64,000 bases of DNA from an uncultured Schaedlerella sp. (GCA_934435195.1 CAKSAJ010000010.1:30106-94105); one strand, 5' to 3'; counted from the stretch's first letter, positions 44,401-53,835 are shown. A program made the numbers and translations. The notes: generated by a model from the sequence alone, not told the origin.

Positions 44401-47400
44401 TTTTAATGTATAATTTTCAGAACCATCCACATTTTGCTGATAATAATTCACTGTATATCCATACTGGCCTGCCACCCATCTTGCCTGTAATACCGTATCT
44501 TCTGCCGGCATTGTATGACTTGTGAATTTTTCTTCTCCTACATACCAGCCTTCAAATCCATATCCTTCTCTTACCGGAATTGGAAGCTGTAATTCTGATT
44601 CATATTTACCATAAATGATAGAGTCCACACCCTCTGGAAGTATACCGCCGTCCGCATTCAATGTAACTGTTACATTCTTGCGTTTATACTCATAACGGAC
44701 ACAAGTACTTCCATCTGCTGCGATTGACACTGTCTGCACTTCCGGTATTATAAATCCTTCATAATTCTTTGTTTCTAATGTTACCTGACTGTCGGATGTA
44801 CCTTTCAGCTCATCTGTATCTGCAAGAACCATGTTCGCATCGAGTGCTTCTTTATAATGCTCTACTTTATAAGAAGTGTCTGTATTTGCCTCCCATTTTG
44901 CATAGAACATTTTATCTCCTACAGAGCCTTTTTTAATTTCCCTGACCACATCTCCTTCACATGCTTCATTCTCATACCATCCCTTAAATGTATATCCTTT
45001 TCGTACAGGGTCCATCAATGTAATGGTTTCTGTCTCTACATTGTAATTTGACGGATTGGTATTTATCAGTCCTTCTGCTCCATTGTAAATGATGTTGTAA
45101 TTCTTCATATTCCATACTGCATACAGTGTAACGGCTGCTTCATTTTCGGCCGTCAAATTCAAGACACTTGCAGTATTTTCATATTCCACGCCTGTTCCTT
45201 TTCGTGTGGTCCATCCAAGAAAATCATATCCATCCAGTACAAATGCATTTTCATGTAAATTCTGTCCTTCATCGTATGCAAACTGCATCTGCTCCATCTC
45301 ACCTGTAGCCGCATCATGATTCTTATCAAACTGCACTGTATATGTATTCGCTTTCCATAAAGCTGTGTATGCAACATCTCCGGTTCCCATCTTATTATCC
45401 GGTTCTACTACATTTACCCCGTCTATGCTCCAACCGATAAATGTATATCCCGTCCGCTGCATTTTTTCCGGACTGTGGATATGATCTCCATAATAAGATT
45501 CCTGACTTGATGACTGTTCTCCGTCTCCGGTGTCATAACCATAAGAGAAGCTTATTTTGTACTTCTCACGTTTGTAGTTGATCTTGATTATAGATTTTCC
45601 ACTTCCCTCTACAACCGCAGTTTCTTTTGCCAGTCCGTTTACTGTAAGATTTTCAAATACAACTCCATTTTCTTCCACATATTTTTGCTCAGCAGTTGTC
45701 TCACCATCGATTGGAAGATTTCTCAATGTGTCTGCCGAAATCTCTTCTCCTGTGAAGCCCATGCCTTCATACAGATGTTTCAGTTTATATTTTCCGTCGA
45801 TATCCTGTACATAATACTCTACTCTGTAAGCTGTATCCGGATTCTTCGTCCACTGTGCGGTATAGACAAGATTCTCTGTTCCCATGTTTGAAACAACTTC
45901 GCTGTCCCATCCGGTAAATGTATATCCTTTTGCTGCCATCATTGGTGCAATGATTGTTCCGCCATATTTCAAATCGTAAGTAATCTTTTCTCCTCCGACC
46001 TCGCCCGGATCAAATGTAACTGTATGATTTTCTAATGCGTAATAATAACGTAATACAGAACTTCCATCTGCACTGATCTTGATTTCCTGCTCTGCCGGCA
46101 TCCGATAACCAACATATTCTTTTATCTCTGGTGTCACGTAACTTTCCGTTGTACCGGTCAGCTCCTCTGCTTCTGCCAGCTCGTATTCTCCTGAACGCAA
46201 CTGCTCTGTATAATATTCTACACGATATGGTGTATCTGCTTTGGCAACCCATTTTGCATAAATATTTGTATCTGCTGCAGGCATGCTCTCCGGAAATTCA
46301 TAAGCTTCTGTCAATGCTTCATCACTATACCAGCCTGCGAAATCATATCCTGGTTTTACCGGGTCTGCCGGTTTTTCTACTTTTGCTTCAAATTTTGCAT
46401 TGATGATATTGATATAAGTTCCACCGTTTGTATACGGAACAATGACATATCCGTCACGCAGATTGTCCCAGTACAGAGAAATTGTTCTCTGGATTGGTCT
46501 TGATGAAAATGCCAGTGGGTAACGAATCCACGTAATAATCATCTCGCCTTCCAGTTTTTTATCATCTTTTTCCGGATTTACACTGACCGTATTTGTCTTC
46601 GGATCATATGTAAATTTATCATTTGTCATGCGGATATCAAAATTTTTACGATTCGTCAGGCTTTCTGCCTTATTTGAATCATAATCATCATTGTAAATTG
46701 CCTGCTTCTCCTGACCGTCCTTCAAGTCCAGATAATCCATAGAGAATACTGCATCCGGAAGCATCGCATCCCTCACATGCTGTTTCAACTTGATATCCGG
46801 CATCTCTTCTTGTTTCGTCGCAAAATCCAGCACATTATCTTGTCGTCCGACCGTCCACAGTGACCATTCATTATCATACAGCTTCAACTCTGTAGAGAAA
46901 GTATCCTTTAATGCCTGGGCTTTTAATCCAACCTCCAGATATGCTCCCACATCAATAAGCATTGCTCCATTATATTGCTGGTCACGTCCAATACTTGTGC
47001 TATACCTCAACTCATAATAGAAATATCCCCATAGCTTACTATACGCACCGGCTTCCGACCTGAATCCGACCGATGCCAGATCTGTTGTAAACAATCCGAT
47101 TTTAAATTCAAATTCTAATCCTGCTTTTATTTCCAGTCGTCCCATTGTGTAGAAATCAAACTGATATGTCTCTTCTAACAATGTAACAGTATCGTTGTAA
47201 ACCGCTCCTGCAAATACATCGATCGTATATGTATATCGTTTTCCTGTCATATATTCAAAATCGAATCCAACAGAAATGCATGCATTCATTTTTACAACAA
47301 AATCGATTTCTGTATTAATTGCAATAATCGGGAACGGCGGTGGAACCTGCTGTTCGTTGTCTACAATATTCTGTTCAATGACGCGTACCCAATCCGACTC

Positions 47401-49803
47401 TCCTTTCATCATTTCACTGTAACGTTTGATCAGATTGCTTTTTCCCTCTTCCGATTCGTCATCTTCTCCGTTTTCCTTATTGCTGTCGATCAACTCTTTA
47501 ATCTGTCCTGCAATCTCTACGCCTTCATCCAAATGTTCATTTCCACTTTCATCATTTGACTGGGTCATCATCATAGCATTGACTTCCACGCCGGTATAAT
47601 TCAATACATCCACATTGGCTGTCACGCGATATTCGGCAATATATGGGAAGATTCCCCATACCTTCCAGACTGCTTTACTTCTTACTCCGAGGTCAATCCC
47701 TACCTCTTCTGCAAATGTTCCGCTAATGTTGATCACAAGCTGATTATCAGAGCCCTGCTTTCCAATCGTAATCTTTGCCTGCACTTCCAACTGAACGCTA
47801 AGACCTTTATCCTTTGCAGCGGTTCCGTTCGCCTGACTAAGCTTGCTCGGGTGTGTGCTGATCGTTGCTTTTGGATATCCTTGTTCCATCTCACACTTTG
47901 CAGAAATATTAGATGCCATCAGCTGTAATTCTTCCGGCGAAACAGGTGTTCCGTCTTCCAGAGTTACTTTATAATCTTCCAGATTGAGATTATCACTTAG
48001 TTTTGTAAAATTCTCTGTTGCAAGTGCCATTGATCCAAGATATTGTGCCGCTTCTTCTGCAAATCCACTTTCCAGAGCCTGCTGCTCGATCTGTGCCTCC
48101 AGAGCCTCTGTATCTACACCTTCCAGCATATCTGTACCGGTCATCGTATCTTCTGCGTAAATATCCATCGCCTGTTGTACTTCATCCCAGCCAACCTCTG
48201 TAAATCCGATGGTCGTCGTATCACCTGCGCCTGACTTTACTCCTGTAATTTTCCCGTATTTTTCAAGCTGTGCAGCATCGCTTCCGCTTTCCACTCCAAA
48301 TGTTCCGCTATAGAACATAATGAAGTCTCCGACGTCCACTGTTGTCTGACTATCCAGTTCAATATTTGCATACACATCGGCAGAATAATCAAGCAGTTGA
48401 TTTTCCACTGTGATCGTATCTGCTGCTTCATCCAAATCTGCCCCGATTGGGATTGGCAACATATCCGGCTCAAAAATAACATCTTCCGGCTGTGCATTTT
48501 TATAACTATATCGGTTTCCATTTCTTGCAGTAATCTCTATGTACGCAAGCTCACCATTCTCTTCCTTCGGCGTATTCAATGTACGTTTGTCCGGTCTTAA
48601 TCCCGCATAAATAGAAACGATATCACCAGAATGGAGTTCTCCTTTTGTATAATCAAATTCTCCCTGCGTCATATTGGCAGGTCCAAGTGTTCCGTCCTTG
48701 TCTGCCTGATAAAGTGCAATACTCAATGTTTCAACACTCTTATCTCCTGACGTGATATTGCTGATATCCTCTATCGGGATATATACAATCCCGTCATTTA
48801 AAGATGTGTTCAGTACTTGCTTCTTATCTGTTGTAAAATTATATTCTCTTACTGTCTTCGGCTGATCTTCAAAACAAAGTCTGGTATCTGTTAAGGCAAC
48901 CCGATATGTACAGCCTTCGGCAAATCCATCCACAACGTCCATTTTTCCGTCTTCTGAAACCGGATTCTTACCTGCGATTGTAAATGTTCCGTTTCCGCCT
49001 GTCACTTCTATGATATCTGTCTGCTTTGGATCTGTGAGATTCGAAGCTGTAATCCCGGCTTTCACAGTGTCCAGATCCAATTTTTTATTCTTTGCTTTTA
49101 CTATGATCTTAAAATCTGTCTTAACTCCGGTTGCGCTGGCAAATGTCACCTGTTCTACATTTTCAAGTGGTGTCTGTGCCGCGTATTCTGCATAAAGACT
49201 TACATTGCTGTTAATCTCATCTTCTTTTGAAGCAAGCTTTTCCCTGTTCTTATCATAATACCAGCTGACAAAAATATAATTATCGCGATAAGGTGTCGGA
49301 AGTGAACCAATCTTTGTTCCTTTGTTTACTTTGCGTGCTTCTAATTTACTTCCGCCTTCTGTATAAAATGTAACCTTATACTGTTTTATTTTTGTATCTT
49401 CCGGCTTCTTATCATCGTTTCCTGTAATCTTATCGACAACTTTGTCTATAAAGGATTTCTTCGGATTCTCCGGCTGCTTGCTCTTTTCCTGGGTATTCAC
49501 ATTTGAAGAAGCAACCTTCTTACTATTCGTAGAATCTGTTTTTTCTTTATTTCCCGAGGATTGAATGCTCTTATTCTCAGACTGTTGGCTACTATTTTGA
49601 TCCGACTTTTTCTCTTCTTGCTGTTTCTTGGCCGTCTCTTTCTTTTCTTCCGCTATCTGCCTCTCTACTGTAATATCTGAATCGGCCTTCATCTGCTTCC
49701 CATTTTTATTTGCAAAAAATGCTGCCGCAGACAGCGATACTATCGTTAATACAACGATAAGTATTATGATTCCTTTCTTATCATTCCAAAATTTTTTCCA
49801 CAT
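41443..49803 (-). CDS. Giant surface protein with about 14 InlB/Flg_new repeats
   Basis: A 2786-residue exported protein. Residues about 8-32 form a basic start and one membrane helix, either an uncleaved anchor or a signal peptide. Residues 33-140 are a Lys/Gln/Ser/Glu-rich linker. One Listeria-Bacteroides (InlB B-type) repeat follows at about 143-208, then Ig-like and large beta-rich regions (210-1130). About 13 tandem repeats occupy about 1140-2375, each with a GYxFxGWYxxxxxxxxx turn and a YAKW- or YAVW-type ending. The unique C-terminus ends in a short Ig-like fold at VKDVFGN. No LPXTG sortase signal, GW repeats or SLH domains are visible. Such repeats occur in adhesins and wall proteins of Firmicutes. 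AGGGGG precedes the ATG by 7 nt. Confidence 0.85.
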   Translation of the reverse strand: MWKKFWNDKKGIIILIVVLTIVSLSAAAFFANKNGKQMKADSDITVERQIAEEKKETAKKQQEEKKSDQNSSQQSENKSIQSSGNKEKTDSTNSKKVASSNVNTQEKSKQPENPKKSFIDKVVDKITGNDDKKPEDTKIKQYKVTFYTEGGSKLEARKVNKGTKIGSLPTPYRDNYIFVSWYYDKNREKLASKEDEINSNVSLYAEYAAQTPLENVEQVTFASATGVKTDFKIIVKAKNKKLDLDTVKAGITASNLTDPKQTDIIEVTGGNGTFTIAGKNPVSEDGKMDVVDGFAEGCTYRVALTDTRLCFEDQPKTVREYNFTTDKKQVLNTSLNDGIVYIPIEDISNITSGDKSVETLSIALYQADKDGTLGPANMTQGEFDYTKGELHSGDIVSIYAGLRPDKRTLNTPKEENGELAYIEITARNGNRYSYKNAQPEDVIFEPDMLPIPIGADLDEAADTITVENQLLDYSADVYANIELDSQTTVDVGDFIMFYSGTFGVESGSDAAQLEKYGKITGVKSGAGDTTTIGFTEVGWDEVQQAMDIYAEDTMTGTDMLEGVDTEALEAQIEQQALESGFAEEAAQYLGSMALATENFTKLSDNLNLEDYKVTLEDGTPVSPEELQLMASNISAKCEMEQGYPKATISTHPSKLSQANGTAAKDKGLSVQLEVQAKITIGKQGSDNQLVINISGTFAEEVGIDLGVRSKAVWKVWGIFPYIAEYRVTANVDVLNYTGVEVNAMMMTQSNDESGNEHLDEGVEIAGQIKELIDSNKENGEDDESEEGKSNLIKRYSEMMKGESDWVRVIEQNIVDNEQQVPPPFPIIAINTEIDFVVKMNACISVGFDFEYMTGKRYTYTIDVFAGAVYNDTVTLLEETYQFDFYTMGRLEIKAGLEFEFKIGLFTTDLASVGFRSEAGAYSKLWGYFYYELRYSTSIGRDQQYNGAMLIDVGAYLEVGLKAQALKDTFSTELKLYDNEWSLWTVGRQDNVLDFATKQEEMPDIKLKQHVRDAMLPDAVFSMDYLDLKDGQEKQAIYNDDYDSNKAESLTNRKNFDIRMTNDKFTYDPKTNTVSVNPEKDDKKLEGEMIITWIRYPLAFSSRPIQRTISLYWDNLRDGYVIVPYTNGGTYINIINAKFEAKVEKPADPVKPGYDFAGWYSDEALTEAYEFPESMPAADTNIYAKWVAKADTPYRVEYYTEQLRSGEYELAEAEELTGTTESYVTPEIKEYVGYRMPAEQEIKISADGSSVLRYYYALENHTVTFDPGEVGGEKITYDLKYGGTIIAPMMAAKGYTFTGWDSEVVSNMGTENLVYTAQWTKNPDTAYRVEYYVQDIDGKYKLKHLYEGMGFTGEEISADTLRNLPIDGETTAEQKYVEENGVVFENLTVNGLAKETAVVEGSGKSIIKINYKREKYKISFSYGYDTGDGEQSSSQESYYGDHIHSPEKMQRTGYTFIGWSIDGVNVVEPDNKMGTGDVAYTALWKANTYTVQFDKNHDAATGEMEQMQFAYDEGQNLHENAFVLDGYDFLGWTTRKGTGVEYENTASVLNLTAENEAAVTLYAVWNMKNYNIIYNGAEGLINTNPSNYNVETETITLMDPVRKGYTFKGWYENEACEGDVVREIKKGSVGDKMFYAKWEANTDTSYKVEHYKEALDANMVLADTDELKGTSDSQVTLETKNYEGFIIPEVQTVSIAADGSTCVRYEYKRKNVTVTLNADGGILPEGVDSIIYGKYESELQLPIPVREGYGFEGWYVGEEKFTSHTMPAEDTVLQARWVAGQYGYTVNYYQQNVDGSENYTLKESVHKTAAMDSVIEPELKQYTGFTAPEKAKQIIVTTDERANVADYYYTRNKYSLSWDLGGGTAVAGYTEGQIYYDAPIIAPAAVKDGNSCVWNMKIEQNMPAKDLAYKAVWTPQSYQLTMEPNGGYVTGDGELLTKTVTYGTAYEALPKLEKEGYTFAGWYSEQEGGTEITGETLVTATGDHTIYARFIPINYKIDYYGADGATNTNPVQYNIETGLLTLAAAEKEGYRFEGWHEKADLSDDAVVAIPAKSTGDIILYAKWSENRYKVVFHSNNEEDRSKVQNFSYTEVKMLDTNRYVREGYTFAGWSLVPNGEVVYANCQTVSKLSAVDRSEVHLYAVWTPKAYQILYENMDGAENAPDNPTEFTVVSNTFNLHEPVGKPGYTFDGWYSDSSLTKKVSGTIILDALHDWRFYAKWNPNPYTVTFDSCLGDTVPVETQLMMYDEADNLELVSEMRNFKKPGYTFTGWAQEKDGAVVYKDGQNVKNLAGEGNVTLYAVWEVNVFKITYELGAGGISQTNPESYSIEDNDIQLEAPAAKDGYQFLGWYDGDTLVSEIVKGTQKDYKLTAKWGYGGTFNLVYVGKEDHHLIYKVTRTLPEGTVPTTNPQHIYYRTVNGTAYGSTVDSESDKCHFKHVGGEDVYLTFGQNDMEKTFTIEEWGMNTTADSAAEFQLNNTARYYNIELYKIVDTIGTCGGVLGEQTSCQRVIDAEKTYCLEDLIKECYNQWHSYTIRTGDPKINNYHYYERTPYTFNSLMEVLKSKNVDEAKQKYIAGTATNAGFRMTSDLNEVNDGYLWFRFYGGGAYFAEYKLDLQGKGWKIDVPFPYNGSKTNGAEYEEKSHNGQVVFGSPCYARIGINDRVQLELAESGKGKNDWQFGTTDLHYMILDNRAPQQVGVSCLALGQYKAGEQISITVHYDEVIKSASNIGLLEVANIPLTNVRYAGGEGTNALTFTATLAQDFEVTPNVNNDIKNLKPVTGTVKDVFGN

Positions 49804-49839
49804 ATGCGTTCCCCCTGTGTTCTTTTTTCCTGCGCTATA

Positions 49840-49873
49840 TTTGTAAAAACATGAATGAATCTTTGTTTACAAA
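49840..49873. repeat. Inverted repeat upstream of the giant gene
   Basis: TTTGTAAA (49840-49847) and TTTACAAA (49866-49873) form an 8-bp inverted repeat 37-70 bp before the giant gene start, inside the gap shared with the LytTR regulator (49804-50038). Possible operator. No clear promoter was found for either gene in this gap. Confidence 0.35.
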
Positions 49874-50038
49874 AATATCCGATTTTCCTATATTCTATGG
49901 TACAAAATTTCATTCTTTTTGAGGAAACACCTGCATGAATTACACTTTTTTCGACACGAACGATACCTTATCTCTATGGCATTTTATTTCATTTCAAGTT
50001 ATAATAAATTCACATGAAACTACAGGAGGAAGAGACTT

Positions 50039-50761
50039 ATGAAAATCGCTATATGCGACGACGATAAAACAGAACAGCTTCAAATTTTAGAACTGTTGGA
50101 AGAATATTTTAAAGAAGGAAAAAACAAACCAACCATCAAAACCTTCAGTAGCAGCATTGAACTTGCTTCCATCGCCCGCTACGAACAGTTTGACCTCTAT
50201 CTTCTTGATGTTATTATGCCGGTATTAAATGGCATAGAACTGGCAAAGGAAATCCGTGGATTTGACAAAGTTTCCGATATTATTTTTCTTACATCATCAC
50301 CGGAATTTGCTGTCGAAAGCTACACGGTCAAAGCTGCCAATTATCTTGTAAAACCAATACAAAAAGCTGCTTTTTTTCAGGCTTTAGATGATATTTCAGA
50401 AAAGAGAATGGAAGAATCCGGCAAATCAATTATTGTAAAAAGTTCGTTTGGTGTACATAAAATTTATTTGTCCGGATTGATCTATGTAGAAGCAATGAAT
50501 CGAAAAGTAATTTATTATCTAAAGAACGGGGAACAAATCACAACTGCGGAACGTTTTTCATCGGTATGTGATATGCTAATGCAAAATTCAGAATTTATTC
50601 TCCCGCATCGTTCTTTCCTTGTGAACATGAATTACATCCGTTCGATCACTACTACAGATATGCACTTACAAAACAATAAGATCATCCCTTTAGCACAGAG
50701 AAGGGTTGCAGATATTAAAAAACATTATCTTGCATTTCAAATGGAGGAGGTTTCACCATGA
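50039..50761 (+). CDS. LytTR-family response regulator
   Basis: An AgrA-type regulator of 240 residues. The receiver domain (1-115) has the acidic pair in ICDDDK, the phospho-acceptor Asp57 in YLLDVIMP and the Lys in YLVKPIQ. The DNA-binding LytTR domain (about 133-236) includes IYVEAMNRKVIYYLKNG and LPHRSFLVNMNYI. LytTR proteins bind direct repeats upstream of virulence, bacteriocin or surface-protein genes. The stop codon overlaps the kinase start (ATGA). It is divergent from the giant surface protein, so control of that gene is a natural guess. GGAGG precedes the ATG. Confidence 0.94.
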   Translation: MKIAICDDDKTEQLQILELLEEYFKEGKNKPTIKTFSSSIELASIARYEQFDLYLLDVIMPVLNGIELAKEIRGFDKVSDIIFLTSSPEFAVESYTVKAANYLVKPIQKAAFFQALDDISEKRMEESGKSIIVKSSFGVHKIYLSGLIYVEAMNRKVIYYLKNGEQITTAERFSSVCDMLMQNSEFILPHRSFLVNMNYIRSITTTDMHLQNNKIIPLAQRRVADIKKHYLAFQMEEVSP

Positions 50762-52032
50762 ATTTTGCGGCATTTTGCGATTTTATCAATTATGGACTGG
50801 TTCTTTTTTTCGGAATTGTCGTCTCACTTTACCTTGCAGACTTTCCATTTGAAGACCATAAAAGATTTTACACACTGACAATATGCGGTTTCGGGATTGT
50901 ACAGATTCTCTTCTATCTCATAATGGGTGAAACAAATCTGTACCATTGTTATCCTTTGTTGATCCACCTGCCGCTTTTTCTGTTGATTCGATTTGGGTTG
51001 CACCGCAGCCTCTATATGTCTATGATCGCAGTACTGTCTGCTTATTTACTATGTACACCGAGAAAATGGTTTGGAACGCTGATCTCATCCTTTTTTGATT
51101 ACAATCCTGTTGTATCTGATATTGCTTCCAGCCTGATCACAATTCCGCTTTTATTTTTTGTTATAAAAATAATCGCACCTTACATTATCAAACTAAAATA
51201 TGAAAATAAAACAACACAGATGTTACTTTTCCTATTGCCTCTTTCTTACTATATTTTGGAATATATTTTTACAGTCTATACAAATTTACTTTACACCGGC
51301 AGTGTAGTTGTCATTGATTTTCTTGACAGCTTTCTTGTACTGCTCTATTTTATTCTCTCGATGCTCACGATTGAATATGCAAGCCAGCGAAGTCATGCCG
51401 AGCGTGAAAATTTACTTCTCACCACCGTTTCTGCACAGGCAAAAAAAGAGATTGCGCAGCTTTCTGATTCCAAAAAGCAGGCCGCAATCTATCGTCATGA
51501 TTTAAAACATCATATGAACTTTATTCAAAACTGTATTCAAGAACAAAAAACCGAAGAAGCCCTCTCTTACATTAACGAAATCTGTACAACATTGCAGTCC
51601 GGTGCCATCCAAAAATACTGTGAAAATGAATCTGTCAATCTGATTCTCTCTTCCTATATTGACAAAGCACAGGCACTTCAGATCCAAACTACAATTTCCG
51701 TAACTGCAACTGATTTTTCAAGATTTCAGATTACAGACCTTTGCAGCTTACTTTCAAATGCTCTGGAAAATGCGATCCATGCGTGTGCACAGATCACATA
51801 TCCAGAAGGTCGTTATATCAATCTGAAACTCTATGAAAAAAATGAACAATTATGTATCAACCTTGCAAACAGCTACGAAGAAGAACCTGCTTTTGAAAAC
51901 GACATTCCTGTTTCACACAAAACCGGACATGGCTTCGGTGTACAAAGCATGATTTCTGTCGTAAATAAATATTCCGGCATCTATGGTTTCTTTGCCGAAA
52001 ATGGTGAATTTAGATTTCAGGCAACATTGTAA
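50758..52032 (+). CDS. GHKL-family sensor histidine kinase (AgrC-like)
   Basis: A membrane kinase of 424 residues with an N-terminal sensor of about six helices (residues 1-205). A short coiled region precedes the phospho-acceptor in YRHDLKHHMNFIQNC (His near 248). The ATPase domain has LLSNALENAIHAC (N box) and GHGFGVQSM (G box). Kinases of this type usually read peptide pheromones, but no AgrB peptidase or AgrD-like peptide gene lies next to it. It partners the overlapping LytTR regulator. The next gene converges 12 nt away. Confidence 0.92.
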   Translation: MNFAAFCDFINYGLVLFFGIVVSLYLADFPFEDHKRFYTLTICGFGIVQILFYLIMGETNLYHCYPLLIHLPLFLLIRFGLHRSLYMSMIAVLSAYLLCTPRKWFGTLISSFFDYNPVVSDIASSLITIPLLFFVIKIIAPYIIKLKYENKTTQMLLFLLPLSYYILEYIFTVYTNLLYTGSVVVIDFLDSFLVLLYFILSMLTIEYASQRSHAERENLLLTTVSAQAKKEIAQLSDSKKQAAIYRHDLKHHMNFIQNCIQEQKTEEALSYINEICTTLQSGAIQKYCENESVNLILSSYIDKAQALQIQTTISVTATDFSRFQITDLCSLLSNALENAIHACAQITYPEGRYINLKLYEKNEQLCINLANSYEEEPAFENDIPVSHKTGHGFGVQSMISVVNKYSGIYGFFAENGEFRFQATL

Positions 52033-52047
52033 AAATGTTGTCTTCTA
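52022..52047. terminator. Weak hairpin between convergent stop codons
   Basis: CAACATT/AATGTTG with loop GTAAA overlaps the kinase stop codon and is followed by TCTTCT. It is the only candidate terminator in the 12-nt gap to the phosphate transporter gene. Confidence 0.35.
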
Positions 52048-53730
52048 ATTCACTGTCATAAAATAGCTCAGGCTGATTTCATTTGCTGCTACATCCGCAA
52101 GATTTAAACAGCTGTTTCCCATACGGTCGATCAGATGAAGAATATTTGTGAATGGCGCTGTCAGGCTTGCTTTACATTTTCCTTTATTCACACGTTGCAA
52201 ATGCGCCTTTCTCATCTTAATATCCAAATCCATAATCTTATCTTTCCGCTTAACCATTTTATCTATCTGGACCGATTTGTCTCCCTGCAATGCCTTCATT
52301 GAATCAATAAACATTTTTTCCAGTGTTCTTAGACTCTTCTGTAATTCCTCCATTGCTTCCGGCGTATATTTATAATTATTTTGTTCCTTCTCCTGAATAC
52401 ATTTTGCAATTTCCACACTTAAGCTTCCCATACGTTCCACATCACTTAAAATATACATTAAGCTCGCTGTCTGAGCTGCCTGCTGCTCTGTCATTGTTCC
52501 GGAAGAAAATAAAAGTGCCAGATATTCGGTTGTTTTATCCGTCAATGATTTGATATTTTTACCCTTTTCAAGCAAGCCCTCCAATTGACTGATATCTTCT
52601 GTTTTAACTATTTCAATCGTATTACTTACCGCATCCTTCACTATATCACTGATATGCAAAATTTCTTTTGCCACAAGCTGAAGTGCTGCTGTAGGCTGGT
52701 TTGTCATCTTTTCATCCAAATACAATGGTTTTGCCGGATCTACTGCAACTGCCTTTCCATCCGGGATTAAAGTCATAACAATCTTTACCATTACATTGAT
52801 CAGACATACCCAGATTAAAGTCATTGTAATATTAAATACTGTATGTGTATTTGCAATCTGTCTGGAAATCACTTCGATTTCCGGTCCTTTCGGTGAAATA
52901 TACTGAATAAATGCTGCAAATGGTTTGATAAACCAGATGAACAGCAGACATCCTGATACATTAAAAATACAATGTGCTACAGCTGTTCGTTTTGCATCTT
53001 TATTCTGTCCGATGCTGGCTAAAAGTGCTGTGATCGTTGTTCCGATATTATCTCCAAGAAGAATCGGGATTGCTCCTGTCAATCCTAATATACTTGTCAC
53101 ACCATCCGGTCCGGCCTGGGCTGCAAAGTTCTGTAATACTGCAATTGTCGCACTACTGCTCTGTACTACCAGAGTCATCAATGTACCAACTGCAACTCCA
53201 AGCACCGGCATATTTGATACTTTCGCGATCAAATCTGTAAATACCGGACTGGATGCCAGTGGCTTCATAACATCTCCCATCGTTTCAATTCCAAGGAACA
53301 ACAGACCGAAGGCAAATATCGTCTGTCCGATACTTTTTACCTTCTCTGACTTCGCCACAAAAGAAATAATAAAACCGATAAATATGATAATGTAAATATA
53401 ATCTGTAATTTTAAATGCAATGATCTGTGCCGTCATTGTTGTTCCGATGTTCGCACCAAAGATAATCGAGATTGCCTGTGGAAGGCTCATCAATCCTGCA
53501 CTTACAAAGCCAATCGCCATAACCGTAGTCGCACTACTGCTCTGCAAAACTGCAGTTGTGATTGCTCCTGCCAACACCCCTAAAACCGGATTTCTTGTCA
53601 ACAGTGCCAAAATACTTTTCATCTTCTCGCCTGCCGCTTTTTGCAGACATTCACTCATCATATTCATGCCGTAGATAAATATTGCAAGACCACCTACAAG
53701 CCCAAATACAATCTGTAACTTCTCATTCAT
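52045..53730 (-). CDS. Na/phosphate cotransporter (NptA/PhoU-like)
   Basis: A 561-residue membrane symporter that takes up or exports inorganic phosphate with Na+. Two inverted Na_Pi_cotrans repeats carry the hallmark QSSSATT (near residue 63) and QSSSATI (near 180) motifs. The C-terminal cytoplasmic domain (about 345-555) is PhoU-like, rich in helices (LEGLLEKGKNIKSLTDKTTE). GAGGAA precedes the ATG. A Pho-box-like pair of direct repeats lies about 80-105 bp upstream, which predicts induction at low phosphate. Confidence 0.93.
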   Translation of the reverse strand: MNEKLQIVFGLVGGLAIFIYGMNMMSECLQKAAGEKMKSILALLTRNPVLGVLAGAITTAVLQSSSATTVMAIGFVSAGLMSLPQAISIIFGANIGTTMTAQIIAFKITDYIYIIIFIGFIISFVAKSEKVKSIGQTIFAFGLLFLGIETMGDVMKPLASSPVFTDLIAKVSNMPVLGVAVGTLMTLVVQSSSATIAVLQNFAAQAGPDGVTSILGLTGAIPILLGDNIGTTITALLASIGQNKDAKRTAVAHCIFNVSGCLLFIWFIKPFAAFIQYISPKGPEIEVISRQIANTHTVFNITMTLIWVCLINVMVKIVMTLIPDGKAVAVDPAKPLYLDEKMTNQPTAALQLVAKEILHISDIVKDAVSNTIEIVKTEDISQLEGLLEKGKNIKSLTDKTTEYLALLFSSGTMTEQQAAQTASLMYILSDVERMGSLSVEIAKCIQEKEQNNYKYTPEAMEELQKSLRTLEKMFIDSMKALQGDKSVQIDKMVKRKDKIMDLDIKMRKAHLQRVNKGKCKASLTAPFTNILHLIDRMGNSCLNLADVAANEISLSYFMTVN

Positions 53731-53781
53731 ACCAATTCCTCACATTATTTCAAATATTATTTTCTTGTTTCATGCGAGTTA

Positions 53782-53835
53782 ATTGTATGTAATACGTATG
53801 CAAGATAAATCAAATTTATGTTAAATGTATGTTAA
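53782..53835 (-). promoter_or_regulatory. Pho-box-like direct repeats and promoter
   Basis: On the coding strand TTAACA occurs at 53835-53830 and 53824-53819, with a degenerate TTGATT at 53813-53808. The period is exactly 11 bp, as in the TT(A/C/T)ACA-N5 boxes bound by PhoP in Firmicutes. A TACAAT -10 follows at 53787-53782, placing the boxes at roughly -33 to -60 of the predicted start. No good -35 is needed or seen. Confidence 0.6.

Noticed and set aside
41443..49803. Assembly error or frameshift in the giant gene
   Set aside because: The frame is open for 8.3 kb with consistent domain structure and no interrupted repeat, so it reads as one intact gene.
49804..50038. LytTR-type direct repeats upstream of the giant gene
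   Set aside because: I found an inverted TTTGTAAA/TTTACAAA pair but no convincing pair of 9-bp direct repeats with 12-13 bp spacing.
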